Part shown: piece after piece, positions 24,786-33,546 of the stretch
Layout: the number at the start of each line of letters is the position of its first letter
How positions within the stretch are numbered: position 1 is the stretch's first letter
DNA from: Streptacidiphilus melanogenes
GTDB lineage: Bacteria > Actinomycetota > Actinomycetes > Streptomycetales > Streptomycetaceae
NCBI RefSeq assembly: GCF_000787835.1
Contig: NZ_BBPP01000003.1
Span: forward strand, 281,890 to 345,889
Direction of reading: 5' to 3'
DNA length: 64,000 nt
Translations under genes and position numbers: made by a program
Notes under the pieces: model-generated
Told to the model about the DNA's origin: nothing
What the model saw: only the letters and a program-made list of their open reading frames with translations
The model's database searches: none

Positions 24786-25694
24786 TCAGGCGCTCGCGTG
24801 GGAACGGGCGACGTCGCGGAGCACGTCCAGGACCAGCGCGATCGACGGGATATGGGTGTGCTCGCGCAGCGCGTAGGCCGCGATCCTGCGGCGCGTGAGC
24901 GGCTCCACCGGGCGCGCGGCGACCTTGTCGTGGCGCAGGAAGCCCAGCACGAGACCGGGCATCAGGGCCACGCCCGCACCCACGGAGACCAGGTTCTGCA
25001 CGGCCAGGTTGTCGTCCGTCGCGAAGACGACGTCCGGAGCGAACCCCTGCTCCGCGCAGGCGTACAGCAGGTTCGCCTGACATCGCGGACAGCCCGCGAT
25101 CCAGCGTTCGGAGGCCAGGTCGCCCAACCGGACCGCGCTGTGCCGGGCGGCCGGATGGCCCGCCGGGAGCAGCGCCGTCACGGGGTCCTCCATGAGCGGG
25201 TACTCGACCAGGTCGGCGGCGTCGCCGACCTGGAACCCGGGATAGCTGAAGGCCAGCGCGATGTCGCAGTCCCCCTGCGGGACCCGGCGCAGCGAACCGG
25301 GAGGCTCGTCCTCCTGCAACTCGATCCGGATCCCGGGGTGTTCCGCCAGCAGGCGGGCGATCACAGCCGGCACCAGGGTGGCGTTGGCGCTCGGGAACGC
25401 GCAGATCCGCACCCGTCCCAGCTGCAGCCTGGCAAGCGCCCCCAGTTGCTGCTCCGCCGCCGACAGCTGATCGAGGATCAGCCCGGTGTGCCGGGCCAGC
25501 GCCTGGCCCGCCTCCGTCAGTCTCAGCCTGCGTCCCGCCCGGACGAACAGCGGCATGCCGACACTGCGCTCCAACGCCTGCATCTGCTGGGTGATCGCGG
25601 GCTGGGTGCAGCCCAGGGACCGTGCGGCGGCGGAGAATGTGCCGGCGTTCACCACTTCGTGAAATGTGGCGAGATGGCGTGAGTCAAGCACCAT
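24786..25694 (-). CDS. LysR-family regulator
   Basis: 302 residues, normal for the family, from ATG at 25692-25694. The HTH spans LATFHEVVNAGTFSAAARSL then TQPAITQQMQALE. The effector domain includes a CPRC pair around residue 200 (GCPRCQANLLYACAEQ), giving three closely spaced cysteines. That is unusual and could act as a thiol or metal sensor. Its position directly upstream of a cysteine dioxygenase gene makes thiol sensing attractive (inference). An alternative start farther upstream (25754) lacks a ribosome-binding site. Confidence 0.85.
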   Translation of the reverse strand: MVLDSRHLATFHEVVNAGTFSAAARSLGCTQPAITQQMQALERSVGMPLFVRAGRRLRLTEAGQALARHTGLILDQLSAAEQQLGALARLQLGRVRICAFPSANATLVPAVIARLLAEHPGIRIELQEDEPPGSLRRVPQGDCDIALAFSYPGFQVGDAADLVEYPLMEDPVTALLPAGHPAARHSAVRLGDLASERWIAGCPRCQANLLYACAEQGFAPDVVFATDDNLAVQNLVSVGAGVALMPGLVLGFLRHDKVAARPVEPLTRRRIAAYALREHTHIPSIALVLDVLRDVARSHASA

Positions 25695-25925
25695 CGGATC
25701 ATAAGCGGAAGTTGGGGGCTGGAAACCCGCGACGGGCGCTCTCTGCGCGAACACGCGGACCCTGCGCCCGGATCGGCGACGGTCCGACGCCAGGCCGGCG
25801 TACGCAGGAGTCCCGGCGCGCGCCCGGCACCCACCGTCATCACTGAATCCGCCGCCACCGGGTAGAAGCGCTGCGGGTGCGGTCGACGCCGCCCCGTTTC
25901 AGGTACTTGCCCAGGGGAGGGTGGC

Positions 25926-26567
25926 GTGGACGTGAACAACCGGCGCCGGGTGCCGTGGTACCTCAGCATCCCGATCACCTTCGCCGTGATCGTCGCCCTT
26001 TTCCTGGCCGCAGGCCGCTTCCACTGGCTGCCGGGCCTGCCCAACCCCTTCGGCGAACAGGCGGTGGACCGCAGCGGCCCGGCGGTCCTCCAGTCCGTCC
26101 AGAACATGAGCCGCTTCGACGGCGCAGCGGGCAACTTCCAGATCGTGGTCGACCTCGACAAGGAGGCCACCTTCCTGCCCTCCGCGCTCCTCGGCAGCCG
26201 GACCCTCTACGTCGCCGCCGGAAGCGTCGACTCCTACGTCGACATGTCGCGGGCCAAGGTGAGCGTGACCTCCGACCGCCTCTCCGCCACCATCGTCCTG
26301 CCGCACGCCCAACTGGCCGGCGCCGCGCTGGACGCCAAGCGCTCCTACGTCTTCGCCCAGCAGCGCGGCCTGTTCGACCGCATCGGCCAGTTCTTCTCCG
26401 GCAACCCGGGCGACCAACAGGCCCTCAACGTCCTGGCGGTCAACCACATCCAGTCCGCCGCAGCGGCAAGCGGCCTGACGACGCGAGCCCAGCAGAACAC
26501 CACCCTGATGCTCCAGGGACTGCTGAAATCCCTCGGCTTCACCAAGGTCACCGTCACGTACCAGTGA
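25926..26567 (+). CDS. DUF4230 membrane-anchored protein
   Basis: 213 residues from GTG at 25926, preceded by GGGAGG. An N-terminal membrane anchor (about 12-30, YLSIPITFAVIVALFLAAG) is followed by an extracytoplasmic domain with the DUF4230 signatures DRSGPAVLQS, NFQIVVDLDK and LLKSLGFTKVTV. The family is widespread and uncharacterised. Its 3' end overlaps the convergent DUF3515 lipoprotein gene by 14 bp. No neighbour suggests a role. Confidence 0.82.
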   Translation: MDVNNRRRVPWYLSIPITFAVIVALFLAAGRFHWLPGLPNPFGEQAVDRSGPAVLQSVQNMSRFDGAAGNFQIVVDLDKEATFLPSALLGSRTLYVAAGSVDSYVDMSRAKVSVTSDRLSATIVLPHAQLAGAALDAKRSYVFAQQRGLFDRIGQFFSGNPGDQQALNVLAVNHIQSAAAASGLTTRAQQNTTLMLQGLLKSLGFTKVTVTYQ

Positions 26568-27147
26568 AGGGCTGGTCGTCGTCCGCGGACGAGCAGGCGA
26601 AGCGCCGGGTGGGGTCGGCAGGGTCGGTCCGGGTCACGAGGGAGGCGAGGCGGGGGAGCGGCGACTCGGCTCCGTCGTACAGCTGGGGCACGTGCAGTTG
26701 GAGCGTGATGCGCTGTTGGACGGTGGCGAAGGTGTAGGGGTGCGGGTGGGCGTCCGCGAGCCGTTCGACCTCGTCGACCAGCCAGCACACGCCGCCCGCG
26801 TCGAACGCGGTGCTCCTCTTTCCGGCCGGATCGTAGGACGGGGACGTGGGATCCAGCTGCGGCGGCAGCGCGGTTGCGCACCACAGGGTGACGGCCGGGT
26901 CGCCCCACGCCGTGACCAGGTCGCTCGCGGGTGAGGTGGCGCGGCGGTGCAGTCCGAGCAAGGTCTGCGGGAGCAGCCGTTGCAGCGCGGCGCAGCTGCG
27001 GTGGAGCCCCACGGGAACCGTGCCCGGCCGGACCACCAGGGCCCCCGAGGATCCACTGCAGGCGCCCAGCAAGCAGGCGGCGGCCAGCGGCAGCAGGACG
27101 CGGCGGACCCGGGGGATCCGGCGAGTCCGAAGGCGACGACTGTTCAT
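26554..27147 (-). CDS. DUF3515 lipoprotein
   Basis: 197 residues from ATG at 27145-27147 (MNSRRLRTRR); a slightly longer start at 27165 is possible. A signal peptide with lipobox LLGAC (Cys around residue 29) makes it a lipoprotein. The DUF3515 pattern is clear: CAALQRLLPQTLLG, then TAWGDPAVTLWC, and a C-terminal segment beginning YTFATVQQRITLQL. Function unknown; members are usually encoded near thiL or D-Ala ligase genes, which are absent here. It overlaps the DUF4230 gene tail-to-tail by 14 bp. Confidence 0.8.
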   Translation of the reverse strand: MNSRRLRTRRIPRVRRVLLPLAAACLLGACSGSSGALVVRPGTVPVGLHRSCAALQRLLPQTLLGLHRRATSPASDLVTAWGDPAVTLWCATALPPQLDPTSPSYDPAGKRSTAFDAGGVCWLVDEVERLADAHPHPYTFATVQQRITLQLHVPQLYDGAESPLPRLASLVTRTDPADPTRRFACSSADDDQPFTGT

Positions 27148-27214
27148 GATCGCGGATTCTCGCACCCGGTCAACTCGCTCCGCCGACCGGTTCCTCCGAA
27201 CGCGCCCCGGTGCG

Positions 27215-27316
27215 TCAGACGGCTCGGGGGTCGCTGCGGAGGGCCCTGCGGGCCCGGCGCGCGGCGGTGGCGCTGACCACGCCCGCGACGAAGGCGGAGG
27301 TGAGACTCAAGGTCAT
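27215..27316 (-). CDS. possible small membrane peptide or gene remnant
   Basis: From ATG at 27314-27316 the frame reads MTLSLTSAFVAGVVSAT followed by an Arg-rich tail, a single hydrophobic helix of 33 residues. The same frame stays open upstream (NLISHNPGTVAGNVV) without a clear start, so it may be the 3' end of a degraded membrane-protein gene. It sits beside a DUF1963 fragment, in a patch that looks decayed. Confidence 0.3.
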   Translation of the reverse strand: MTLSLTSAFVAGVVSATAARRARRALRSDPRAV

Positions 27317-27414
27317 GACCACGTTACCGGCGACCGTGCCGGGGTTGTGGGAGATCAGGTTGAGTGTGAGCTTCCCGGCCGCAGCCCTGACGCGGGCAGA
27401 CGAGACAGGCGGAA

Positions 27415-27714
27415 CCGCGTCCGACCGGAGCCGACGACGACTACGTCCGCAACCCGTGCGTCCTGCACCCGGAACGCGTCACCGACTACCCGAGCTGGGA
27501 CCTGCCCGACGACCTGACCTGTGGGCTCCGAGCGAGGTGTGACCCGGTGGCGGAGCGGACCGGGTGGCCGTACTGGTACCACCTGTCCGTGTCGGACGGC
27601 ATCAAGGTCGGCGGCTACCCGACCTGGACGCAGGAGCCGGACCGGCTCGCGTGTCCTGCGTGCAGTGCCCCCATGACACACCTGCTGGCGATCATCAGTG
27701 CGAACCGACAGCCA
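27415..27714 (+). pseudogene. DUF1963 fragment, truncated at both ends
   Basis: In one plus-strand frame the sequence reads DDDYVRNPCVLHPERVTDYP, then SWDLPDDL, and later VAERTGWPYWYHLSVSDGIK, VGGYPTWTQEPDR and CPACSAPMTHLLAI. This is the middle of a DUF1963 (YwqG-like) protein. An in-frame TGA at 27388-27390 removes the N-terminal part and the conserved C-terminal strands are missing. The frame runs on without a stop into lexA, so a GTG at 27547 could in principle start a read-through product. More likely it is a deletion remnant. Confidence 0.7.
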
Positions 27715-27804
27715 GACGGCGAAGCCACCGGACACGCCTCGCCAGCGGCGGAGCAGCAGGGTAGCCTCACGGCCACGATGAACCAGACCAGGGAGGACCC
27801 GCTG

Positions 27805-28509
27805 ATGGAGGCACAGCCCTCGCGTGGCCGGCCCGCCGGAACGGCTCGTAGTGCCCGTGGACTGACCGCGCGCCAGGAGGCGGTCCTCGAGGCCATCGAC
27901 ACCTGGGCGGCCGAGCACGGCTACCCGCCCTCGCTGCGCGAGATCGGCAAGGTCGTGGGACTCGCCTCCACCTCCTCGGTCTCCCACCAGGTCCGCTCCC
28001 TCGAACACCTCGGCTACCTGCGCAAGGACCCGCACCGGCCGCGCTGCTACGCACTGACCGGCCTGGCCCGTGACGAGGAGCCGCTGCTCGGCGGGCACGC
28101 GCACGAGGCACCGGAGGGCGCGGACGTCGCGCCGGTGCTGGTGCCGCTGGTCGGGCAGATCGCCGCCGGTGTGCCGATCACCGCCGATCAGCACGTCGAG
28201 GAGCTGCTGCCGCTGCCGCCCGCCATGCTGCCCGCCGGAGGGGAGTTCTTCGCGCTCCGCGTCGTCGGTGACTCCATGACCGGCGCGCGGATCCTCGACG
28301 GCGACACCGTCGTCGTCCGGGCTGCCCAGGCCGCCGACCACGGCGACATCGTCGCCGCCCTCATCGACGACGAAGCCACCGTCAAGCGCCTGCACCACGG
28401 CGGCCGCACCGGAAGCTGGCTCGTGCCCGCCAACGACGCCTACACCCCGATCAGCGCCGCGGACGCCCGGATCCTCGGCAAGGTCGTCGCAGTGCTGCGC
28501 AAGGTGTAG
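27805..28509 (+). CDS. lexA: LexA-family SOS repressor
   Basis: 234 residues from ATG at 27805, with GGGAGG eight bases upstream; the longer frame to 27547 is the DUF1963 remnant. The winged-helix N-terminus reads LTARQEAVLEAIDTWAAEHG, then LREIGKVVGLASTSSVSHQV. The autocleavage site is Ala121-Gly122 (QIAAGVP), nucleophile Ser157 (GDSM) and general base Lys194 (TVKRL), so it is self-cleaving. It is not beside nrdR/nrdJ, where streptomycete lexA usually lies, so it may be a second LexA paralogue. No convincing SOS box is seen upstream. Confidence 0.88.
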   Translation: MEAQPSRGRPAGTARSARGLTARQEAVLEAIDTWAAEHGYPPSLREIGKVVGLASTSSVSHQVRSLEHLGYLRKDPHRPRCYALTGLARDEEPLLGGHAHEAPEGADVAPVLVPLVGQIAAGVPITADQHVEELLPLPPAMLPAGGEFFALRVVGDSMTGARILDGDTVVVRAAQAADHGDIVAALIDDEATVKRLHHGGRTGSWLVPANDAYTPISAADARILGKVVAVLRKV

Positions 28510-28650
28510 AGAGTCGCGGGCAGGGCCGGATCACTGGCCGCCAGTAGATCTCGATGCTGTCCTCGCTCGGGCCTGACCGTGCGTTGTTGAGTACCTCGCT
28601 GAGTACGCGAGCTCAGGCGCGGCCTCGCTGCCGCAGGCGATGATCGCCGC

Positions 28651-29328
28651 ATGCTCAGTGACTTCGCCCGCCGTGTGGTGCCCGTGCTGGGGCGGTTTCG
28701 TGTCGGTCCCGGATCACTGCCCGAGGGCCCGTGCATCGTGGCGGCCAATCACAGTTCGCTGATCGACCCGGGGGTGGTGCTGGCGGCGCTGCGGCGGCTG
28801 GGGGAGCCGCGACCGGTGGTGCTGGCGGCGGCCGGGCTCTGGCGTGTTCCGCTCCTGGGACGCATGCTCCGGGCGGAGGGTCACATTCCCGTGCACCGCG
28901 GCACGGAGCGCGCCGCAGCCGCCCTGGAGGCGGCGGAGCGCGAACTGCGACAGGGGAGGGTCGTGGTGATCTACCCGGAAGGCCGCCTGCCCCGCCGCTC
29001 CGATTCGCGCGATGGCGCACCGCAGGAGTTCCGCAGCGGCCTGGCCCGCCTCGCACTGGCCACCGGCGCGCCCGTGGTGCCCCTGGGCCAGGCCGGCGCC
29101 CGGCGGATCACATCGGGGAGCGTCCTCAAGCAACTGGCCGGCGTGACCACCGCGCCGTTGCGCCGCCCCCGGATCCACGTCGCCCTCGGCGCCCCGGTCC
29201 GTCTCGACGGCTCGGTGGCGGAGGCGACGGCCCAGGCCCACACCGCGGTGACCGAAGCATGGCAGCTGGCGGTGCACGGACTCGGCACCGGCCGGCGGAC
29301 CGACGAGACGTACCGGCCCGCGGCATAA
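28651..29328 (+). CDS. 1-acylglycerol-phosphate acyltransferase-like (PlsC family)
   Basis: 225 residues. The HX4D catalytic motif is in NHSSLID (His34, Asp39), and the glycerol-phosphate-binding PEGR motif is at about 109-112. It should transfer an acyl chain to a lysophospholipid or related acceptor at the inner membrane. The C-terminal ~30 residues are polar. It is monocistronic by position, 141 bp after lexA. Substrate specificity cannot be read from sequence. Confidence 0.85.
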   Translation: MLSDFARRVVPVLGRFRVGPGSLPEGPCIVAANHSSLIDPGVVLAALRRLGEPRPVVLAAAGLWRVPLLGRMLRAEGHIPVHRGTERAAAALEAAERELRQGRVVVIYPEGRLPRRSDSRDGAPQEFRSGLARLALATGAPVVPLGQAGARRITSGSVLKQLAGVTTAPLRRPRIHVALGAPVRLDGSVAEATAQAHTAVTEAWQLAVHGLGTGRRTDETYRPAA

Positions 29329-29417
29329 GCTGCCTTGTTGCCACCCGGGCGCAGGCCAGGACCGGCTCGACCGGTCCACGGCAACGCTGCCGTCAGGGAT
29401 CGACAACGGGACGGCGG

Positions 29418-29840
29418 TCAGTGCGTGGAGTTCCAGGCCTTGTGTACGAACTCGAGGCGGTTGCCGTCGAAGTCGGCGACGTTGGCAGCGTAGTAGCCGG
29501 GGGCGAAATACGTCCGGTCCGCCGGACGGCCTTCGTCGATGCCGCCGGCGTTGATCGCGGCAGCGTGGGCGGCATCGACGGCCTCGTTGGTGTCGCACAC
29601 GATCCCGAGATACAGCCCCGTCTCCCCGGGCTTGCGCTGTCGCAGCCAGATGCTCGATCCGACTCCGCTGCCGGAAAGGTAGGTGTCGTCGCCCAGGCCG
29701 AAGAGGTCAGGAACGCCGTCAGGACCGGACGTGGAGTCGTAGCGTCCACATGAGTCCCAGCCAAGGGGCGTCAGCGCCTCACGGTAGAAGGCCAGCGATT
29801 TCTCGATGTCCGTGACCGAGATGTAGACATGATCGATCAT
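29418..29840 (-). CDS. VOC/glyoxalase-family protein
   Basis: 140 residues from ATG at 29838-29840. Two βαβββ halves are visible: MIDHVYISVTDIEKSLAFYR at the start and GYYAANVADFDGNRLEFVHK at the end. His4 and the Glu of LEFVH are the usual metal ligands of the vicinal-oxygen-chelate fold. The family includes lactoylglutathione lyases, ring-cleaving dioxygenases and antibiotic-binding proteins, so no substrate is assigned. It is followed by a 91-bp convergent gap with no strong hairpin. Confidence 0.85.
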   Translation of the reverse strand: MIDHVYISVTDIEKSLAFYREALTPLGWDSCGRYDSTSGPDGVPDLFGLGDDTYLSGSGVGSSIWLRQRKPGETGLYLGIVCDTNEAVDAAHAAAINAGGIDEGRPADRTYFAPGYYAANVADFDGNRLEFVHKAWNSTH

Positions 29841-30015
29841 TTCGGGGAGTCCCTCCGCTCAGCGCTGCTCCTACGGCCGACCCTACGGGGTGCGGCTCAC
29901 ACCAGCTGACTTCGCAGCGACGTCCGGACGCCGTGTCGGTCGGCTCCCGATCGCTGTCCGCGAAGCGGAGCTTCGACGGAGTCGGGGTGAGAGGTTTCTG
30001 CGTACGCTCACAGGT

Positions 30016-30744
30016 ATGTCCACCCCTGCGCTGTCCTTCGGTTCCGCTGCTCGGCTCTACGACTCGATCCGGCCCACCTACCCGATGCGGGCGGTCGCTT
30101 GGGCCATCGGCACCACGCCGCTACGCGTCCTGGACCTGGGGGCGGGCACCGGGCTGCTAGCCGGTGTACTGCGCGCCGTCGGCCACGACGTGATCGCGGT
30201 CGAGCCCGACGAGCAGATGCGCGCCGTGGCCGCCGAACGCCACCCCGGCACGCAGCTGCTCGCCGGCAGCGCCGAGGACATCCCGTTGCCGGATGAGTCC
30301 GTCGACGCCGTCGTGGTCGGGCAGGCATACCACTGGTTCACTCCGCAGGACGCCCTGCCGCAGATTCACCGCGTGCTGTGCAAGGAAGGCGTCTTCGCCC
30401 CTATGTGGAACATCCGTGACGACCGGACCCCATGGGTGGCCGCGCTTTCCGGCATCGTCGGCAAAGAGGGATACGGCCTGGAAAGTGCCTGGCAGTACGG
30501 GCCGGTGACGCCATGGTTCACCGAACCCGAACCTGCCTTGATCGAGCACACCGTGACCGTCCCGACGGATCGGCTGATCGATCTGGTGCGGTCCCGCTCC
30601 TCCTACCTGACCGCCAATGCCGCCGAGCAAGCACGCCTGGACCGGGAGGTCGGCGCGTTGGCCGCCACCGACCCGGCCCTGGCCGGCCGCGACAGTGTCG
30701 AGATGCCGCACACGACCTGCGTCTACCGGATGCGGCGGCTCTGA
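30016..30744 (+). CDS. class I SAM-dependent methyltransferase
   Basis: 242 residues from ATG at 30016; the extension to 29890 lacks a plausible start. Motif I is LDLGAGTGLLAGVL (about 36-49), followed by VEPDEQMRAVA (motif II) and a DAVVVGQAYHWF segment, matching the Methyltransf_11/UbiE-like group. Substrate unknown; small-molecule methylation is usual. It stands alone between a VOC gene and a degraded surface-protein gene. Confidence 0.85.
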   Translation: MSTPALSFGSAARLYDSIRPTYPMRAVAWAIGTTPLRVLDLGAGTGLLAGVLRAVGHDVIAVEPDEQMRAVAAERHPGTQLLAGSAEDIPLPDESVDAVVVGQAYHWFTPQDALPQIHRVLCKEGVFAPMWNIRDDRTPWVAALSGIVGKEGYGLESAWQYGPVTPWFTEPEPALIEHTVTVPTDRLIDLVRSRSSYLTANAAEQARLDREVGALAATDPALAGRDSVEMPHTTCVYRMRRL

Positions 30745-30831
30745 TTCCTGGCCAGAAGTTCCGGCGAAGCGCAGCGACGTGGTGCCCGCGAGGTCGCGCT
30801 CGCTGCTCGTGGGGCGCCCCCGCACACCGCT

Positions 30832-30862
30832 GTGCCGCCGGGCCTCTGGGGTCCGGCGGCAC
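30832..30862. terminator. hairpin between convergent genes
   Basis: GTGCCGCCGG (30832-30841) pairs perfectly with CCGGCGGCAC (30853-30862), and the inner bases add three more pairs including one G-T. It lies between the convergent methyltransferase gene and the LAXTG pseudogene. A long GC hairpin without a T-tract is typical of streptomycete terminators, so a bidirectional role is likely. Confidence 0.6.
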
Positions 30863-30874
30863 TGGGCGTTGCGA

Positions 30875-32547
30875 TCAGATGTGCTGCGCCCGTGCGCGAC
30901 GCCGGGTGATCATGACCACGGCCGAGCCCAGACCCACCGCGGCAGCGCCGCCAAGGCTCAGGGGCACGGCGAGCGCTCCGCCACCGGTGTGGGCCAGCCC
31001 TCCACCCGAGCCACCGGTGCCGCTCGCGCCGCCCGTGCCGCCCGTCCCGCCGGATCCGGTCGACGGGGAAGCCGTGGCCGAAGGCGTCGCGCTCGGGGAA
31101 GTCTGCTGGGCCGGGCCGTTGAAGACGATCGGCGCCACGTAGCCCGCCGTGCTGTTGTCCCACGGGAAGGTGGCCGGCTTCCCGGTCATGTCGGCGGCCA
31201 TGTTGGTGAGCGCCGCGGTGCCACGCGCATCGGTCAGCTTCGTGTCCAGGTGCACCCGGAAGGTGTAGAGCACCTGGTAGCCCGGCATCTGGGCGTAGCT
31301 GGCGTTGCACTCGTAGGGGCCGTGGCCCGCGACCCCGTGGCGACGGGTGTCCACCTCGCAGCCGTTGGGGACGGTGGTCACCGTGGTGCCGGCCGGGAAG
31401 TCGACCCGCAGGGAGTCCGTCGCCTCGCCGCCGCTCCGGTCGAAGATCGCGGCCGGGCCGTTGTTGCGCATCCCGACGGTGACGGGGACCGTCTTCCCCT
31501 GCGCGCCGTTCGCGCTGCCGCCGACCGCGGAGTAGTGCGCGGTGTTGTCGGCGTGGATGTCCAGCTCCGTGTAGGCGTCGTTCGGGTTGATGTCCACGAC
31601 CTTGGCGTGGGTGCCGGTCGTCGCGGTGGTGGCGTCGACCGCCGTCAGCTCGGGCCCGGTGCCCGGCGTGGCGTCGCTCAGGTGCGCGAGGGCGGCGTTG
31701 GCCTGCGCGCCGGGCGGCATGACGTCGACCGACATGAGCGCGTACCAGGCCTGGCGGGTCACGCTGAGCTTGATGTCCTGCGCCAGCCGCAGGGCATGGC
31801 CCGGCGCCAGCGGGGTGTTGATCGTGCACACCGCCGTGACGTTGTTCAGGGAACCGGTGGGCTTGCCGTACTTGCAGTTGCTGAAGTGCTGCTGGAAGTC
31901 GAGTCCGGCCATGGTGCTCAGCGTGATCACCGTCGACGGCGCGGTCTCGTTGCCCGTGTTGCTCCAGTGGATCGGAGCGGTCACCGTGGAGCCGACCTTC
32001 ACGTGGTTCAGCTCGGGAAGCTGCTGGACCGTCAGGTCCGGCCCGGAGCCGACAGAGATGGTCTGCGGCACCTCGTACGAGCTCAGCCCCGGTGCCGTGG
32101 CCTTGAGGTCCACGGTTCCCGAGGCGCCGTCCTTGGCGCTCGGGGCGGCCTTCAGTCCGAGCCCCAGGTAGACCGGCTGACCGGGGTCGCCGAGCGTCCA
32201 GACATGGGTGATCGTGCAGGTTCCCACAGTGCCGGTGTGCGTGCAGGCGCTGGGCCAGACCACGTCCGCGACCCCGGTCAGACCGCTGACGTCGATGGTC
32301 AGCGTGGCGCTCGGCACGTGCCCTGGAGGTCGTGGGCGACGTTGATGTGCAGAGTCTTGAGGACGGCGTTGCCGTTGACGGCCTTCGGCAGCGTCAGGTT
32401 GTCCTCCTGCACGTTGATGTGCAGCGAATCGGCGGCGAAAGCGGGGCCTGCCTCGCCGAAATCCGCACCTCCGTAGGCGATATGACCGAGCGAGCGCAGG
32501 GTCTCGTACCAGAACTGGACATCGCCGGGAAACATCAGCTCCTCCAT
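30875..32547 (-). pseudogene. chimeric, frameshifted LAXTG cell-wall-anchored protein gene
   Basis: The C-terminal ~480 codons encode a secreted protein with Ig/DUF11-like repeats, a Thr/Ser/Gly-rich spacer, sorting signal LAHTG, a hydrophobic helix and RRRARAQ, a sortase E-type substrate. The 5' end is damaged twice. The ATG at 32545-32547 begins MEELMFPGDVQFWYETLRSL, the N-terminus of an unrelated α/β-hydrolase family, and joins mid signal peptide at AGPAFAADSLHI (near 32450). Farther on, at about 32310-32325, the frame changes by one base (…HDLQG / HVPSATLT…). The product as it stands would be short and unexported. A sequencing error could explain the frameshift but not the chimera. Confidence 0.75.
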
Positions 32548-33153
32548 CGAACCTCTCCGTAACGTCGCGAGGAATGCTGAAGCCAGACTGCTTTTTGGCA
32601 CCGTCCACCTTCCAGACCAGTCAGGAGGCCGTGGCTGTCCATGACGGTCCGACACCGTCCACTTCCACCGCCGCCGGCGGGCCCGAACATGTGGCCGTCA
32701 GTACGAAGCAGTCCTGTTCGCCGTCAGGCGGGGTGTCGTAGGGGCCTGTCCGGCCTCGGCGGGCGGACCATGTCGGTATGGGAAGACGTCGCCGCCGTGC
32801 CGCCCGAAGCCTCGAGAAGCGTCGGGAGGCTCTGTTCCACGCGCTGGCAGGGACGGGCAGGCCGGCAGCAGCACGGGCCGCGGTCCCGGTGGCGCAGGCG
32901 GCCGTGGTCCCGCAGGCGTCGAGGCCCACCGAGCCGTCCTGCTGTCCGGTCGAGCGCCATCGGGAACGGGTGGGGCAGACGGTCTTCGTGATCGCGACGC
33001 ACAGGGTCGACTGCCCAGCGTGGTCGACGCGCTGAGAGGCGGTCGGCGCGGGGTCGGGGTTCGGCGCGCCCGCTCCGACCGGCATGAAGTGGTGCCGGAA
33101 CGCGAAGACGGGCCGTCACCGTGGTGTGGTGGCGGCCCGTCTCCGGGGCGACG
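32548..33153. other. 606-bp region without a convincing gene
   Basis: Several overlapping open frames exist on both strands, such as 32778-33035 plus and 32621-33085 minus. They lack ribosome-binding sites, show no conserved motif and are Arg/Ala/Pro-rich in the way chance frames in GC-rich DNA are. The stretch lies upstream of the chimeric pseudogene and may hold further debris. No RNA gene is seen. Confidence 0.5.
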
Positions 33154-33309
33154 TCATGCGTGCAGGCGGGTCAGAGCCTGCCGGGCACGCCGTTCGGCGC
33201 GCTCGGCGCGGTTGGTGAGCTGGGCGGCGCGGGCGAGGCGGAGCTGCTTCGCCTCACGCAGGCGCTGGTCGATCGTCGCCTGTGTCGCGGCTTCGAGCTG
33301 GTAGGTCAT
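33154..33309 (-). CDS. 51-aa basic helical protein
   Basis: From ATG at 33307-33309 with GAGGGGGAA upstream: MTYQLEAATQATIDQRLREA, then KQLRLARAAQ and an ERAERRARQ stretch. It is almost wholly charged/Ala helix, rich in Arg, probably a coiled coil. Similar ~50-residue proteins occur in streptomycetes with no known function. A longer reading to 33402 adds a poor leader. The AT-rich stretch after 33380 may carry its promoter. Confidence 0.6.
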   Translation of the reverse strand: MTYQLEAATQATIDQRLREAKQLRLARAAQLTNRAERAERRARQALTRLHA

Positions 33310-33546
33310 GACAGTTCCCCCTCGGTGGCCGGGCGATCCGTCGGCATCCTTGTGATGCCAAGCCCGGAGGCCCTTATGGCTACGATTGTAGCACCAAGGC
33401 ATGGACGCTGTCTTTTATTTAGTGGTCACATTGGCACGTCTGCCTGGTGATCCAAGCCTGACGCTTGGCTGTGGCGTCCTTTCGCGGGGTGCGGCCCGAT
33501 GCTCGCCCCCACGGATCGTGCCTGGCTGCCCCGGGGGAACGCCTGG

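Noticed and set aside
32621-33085. 154-codon minus-strand frame as a gene
   Set aside because: No ribosome-binding site, signal peptide or recognisable motif, and composition like chance frames; left as gene-free.
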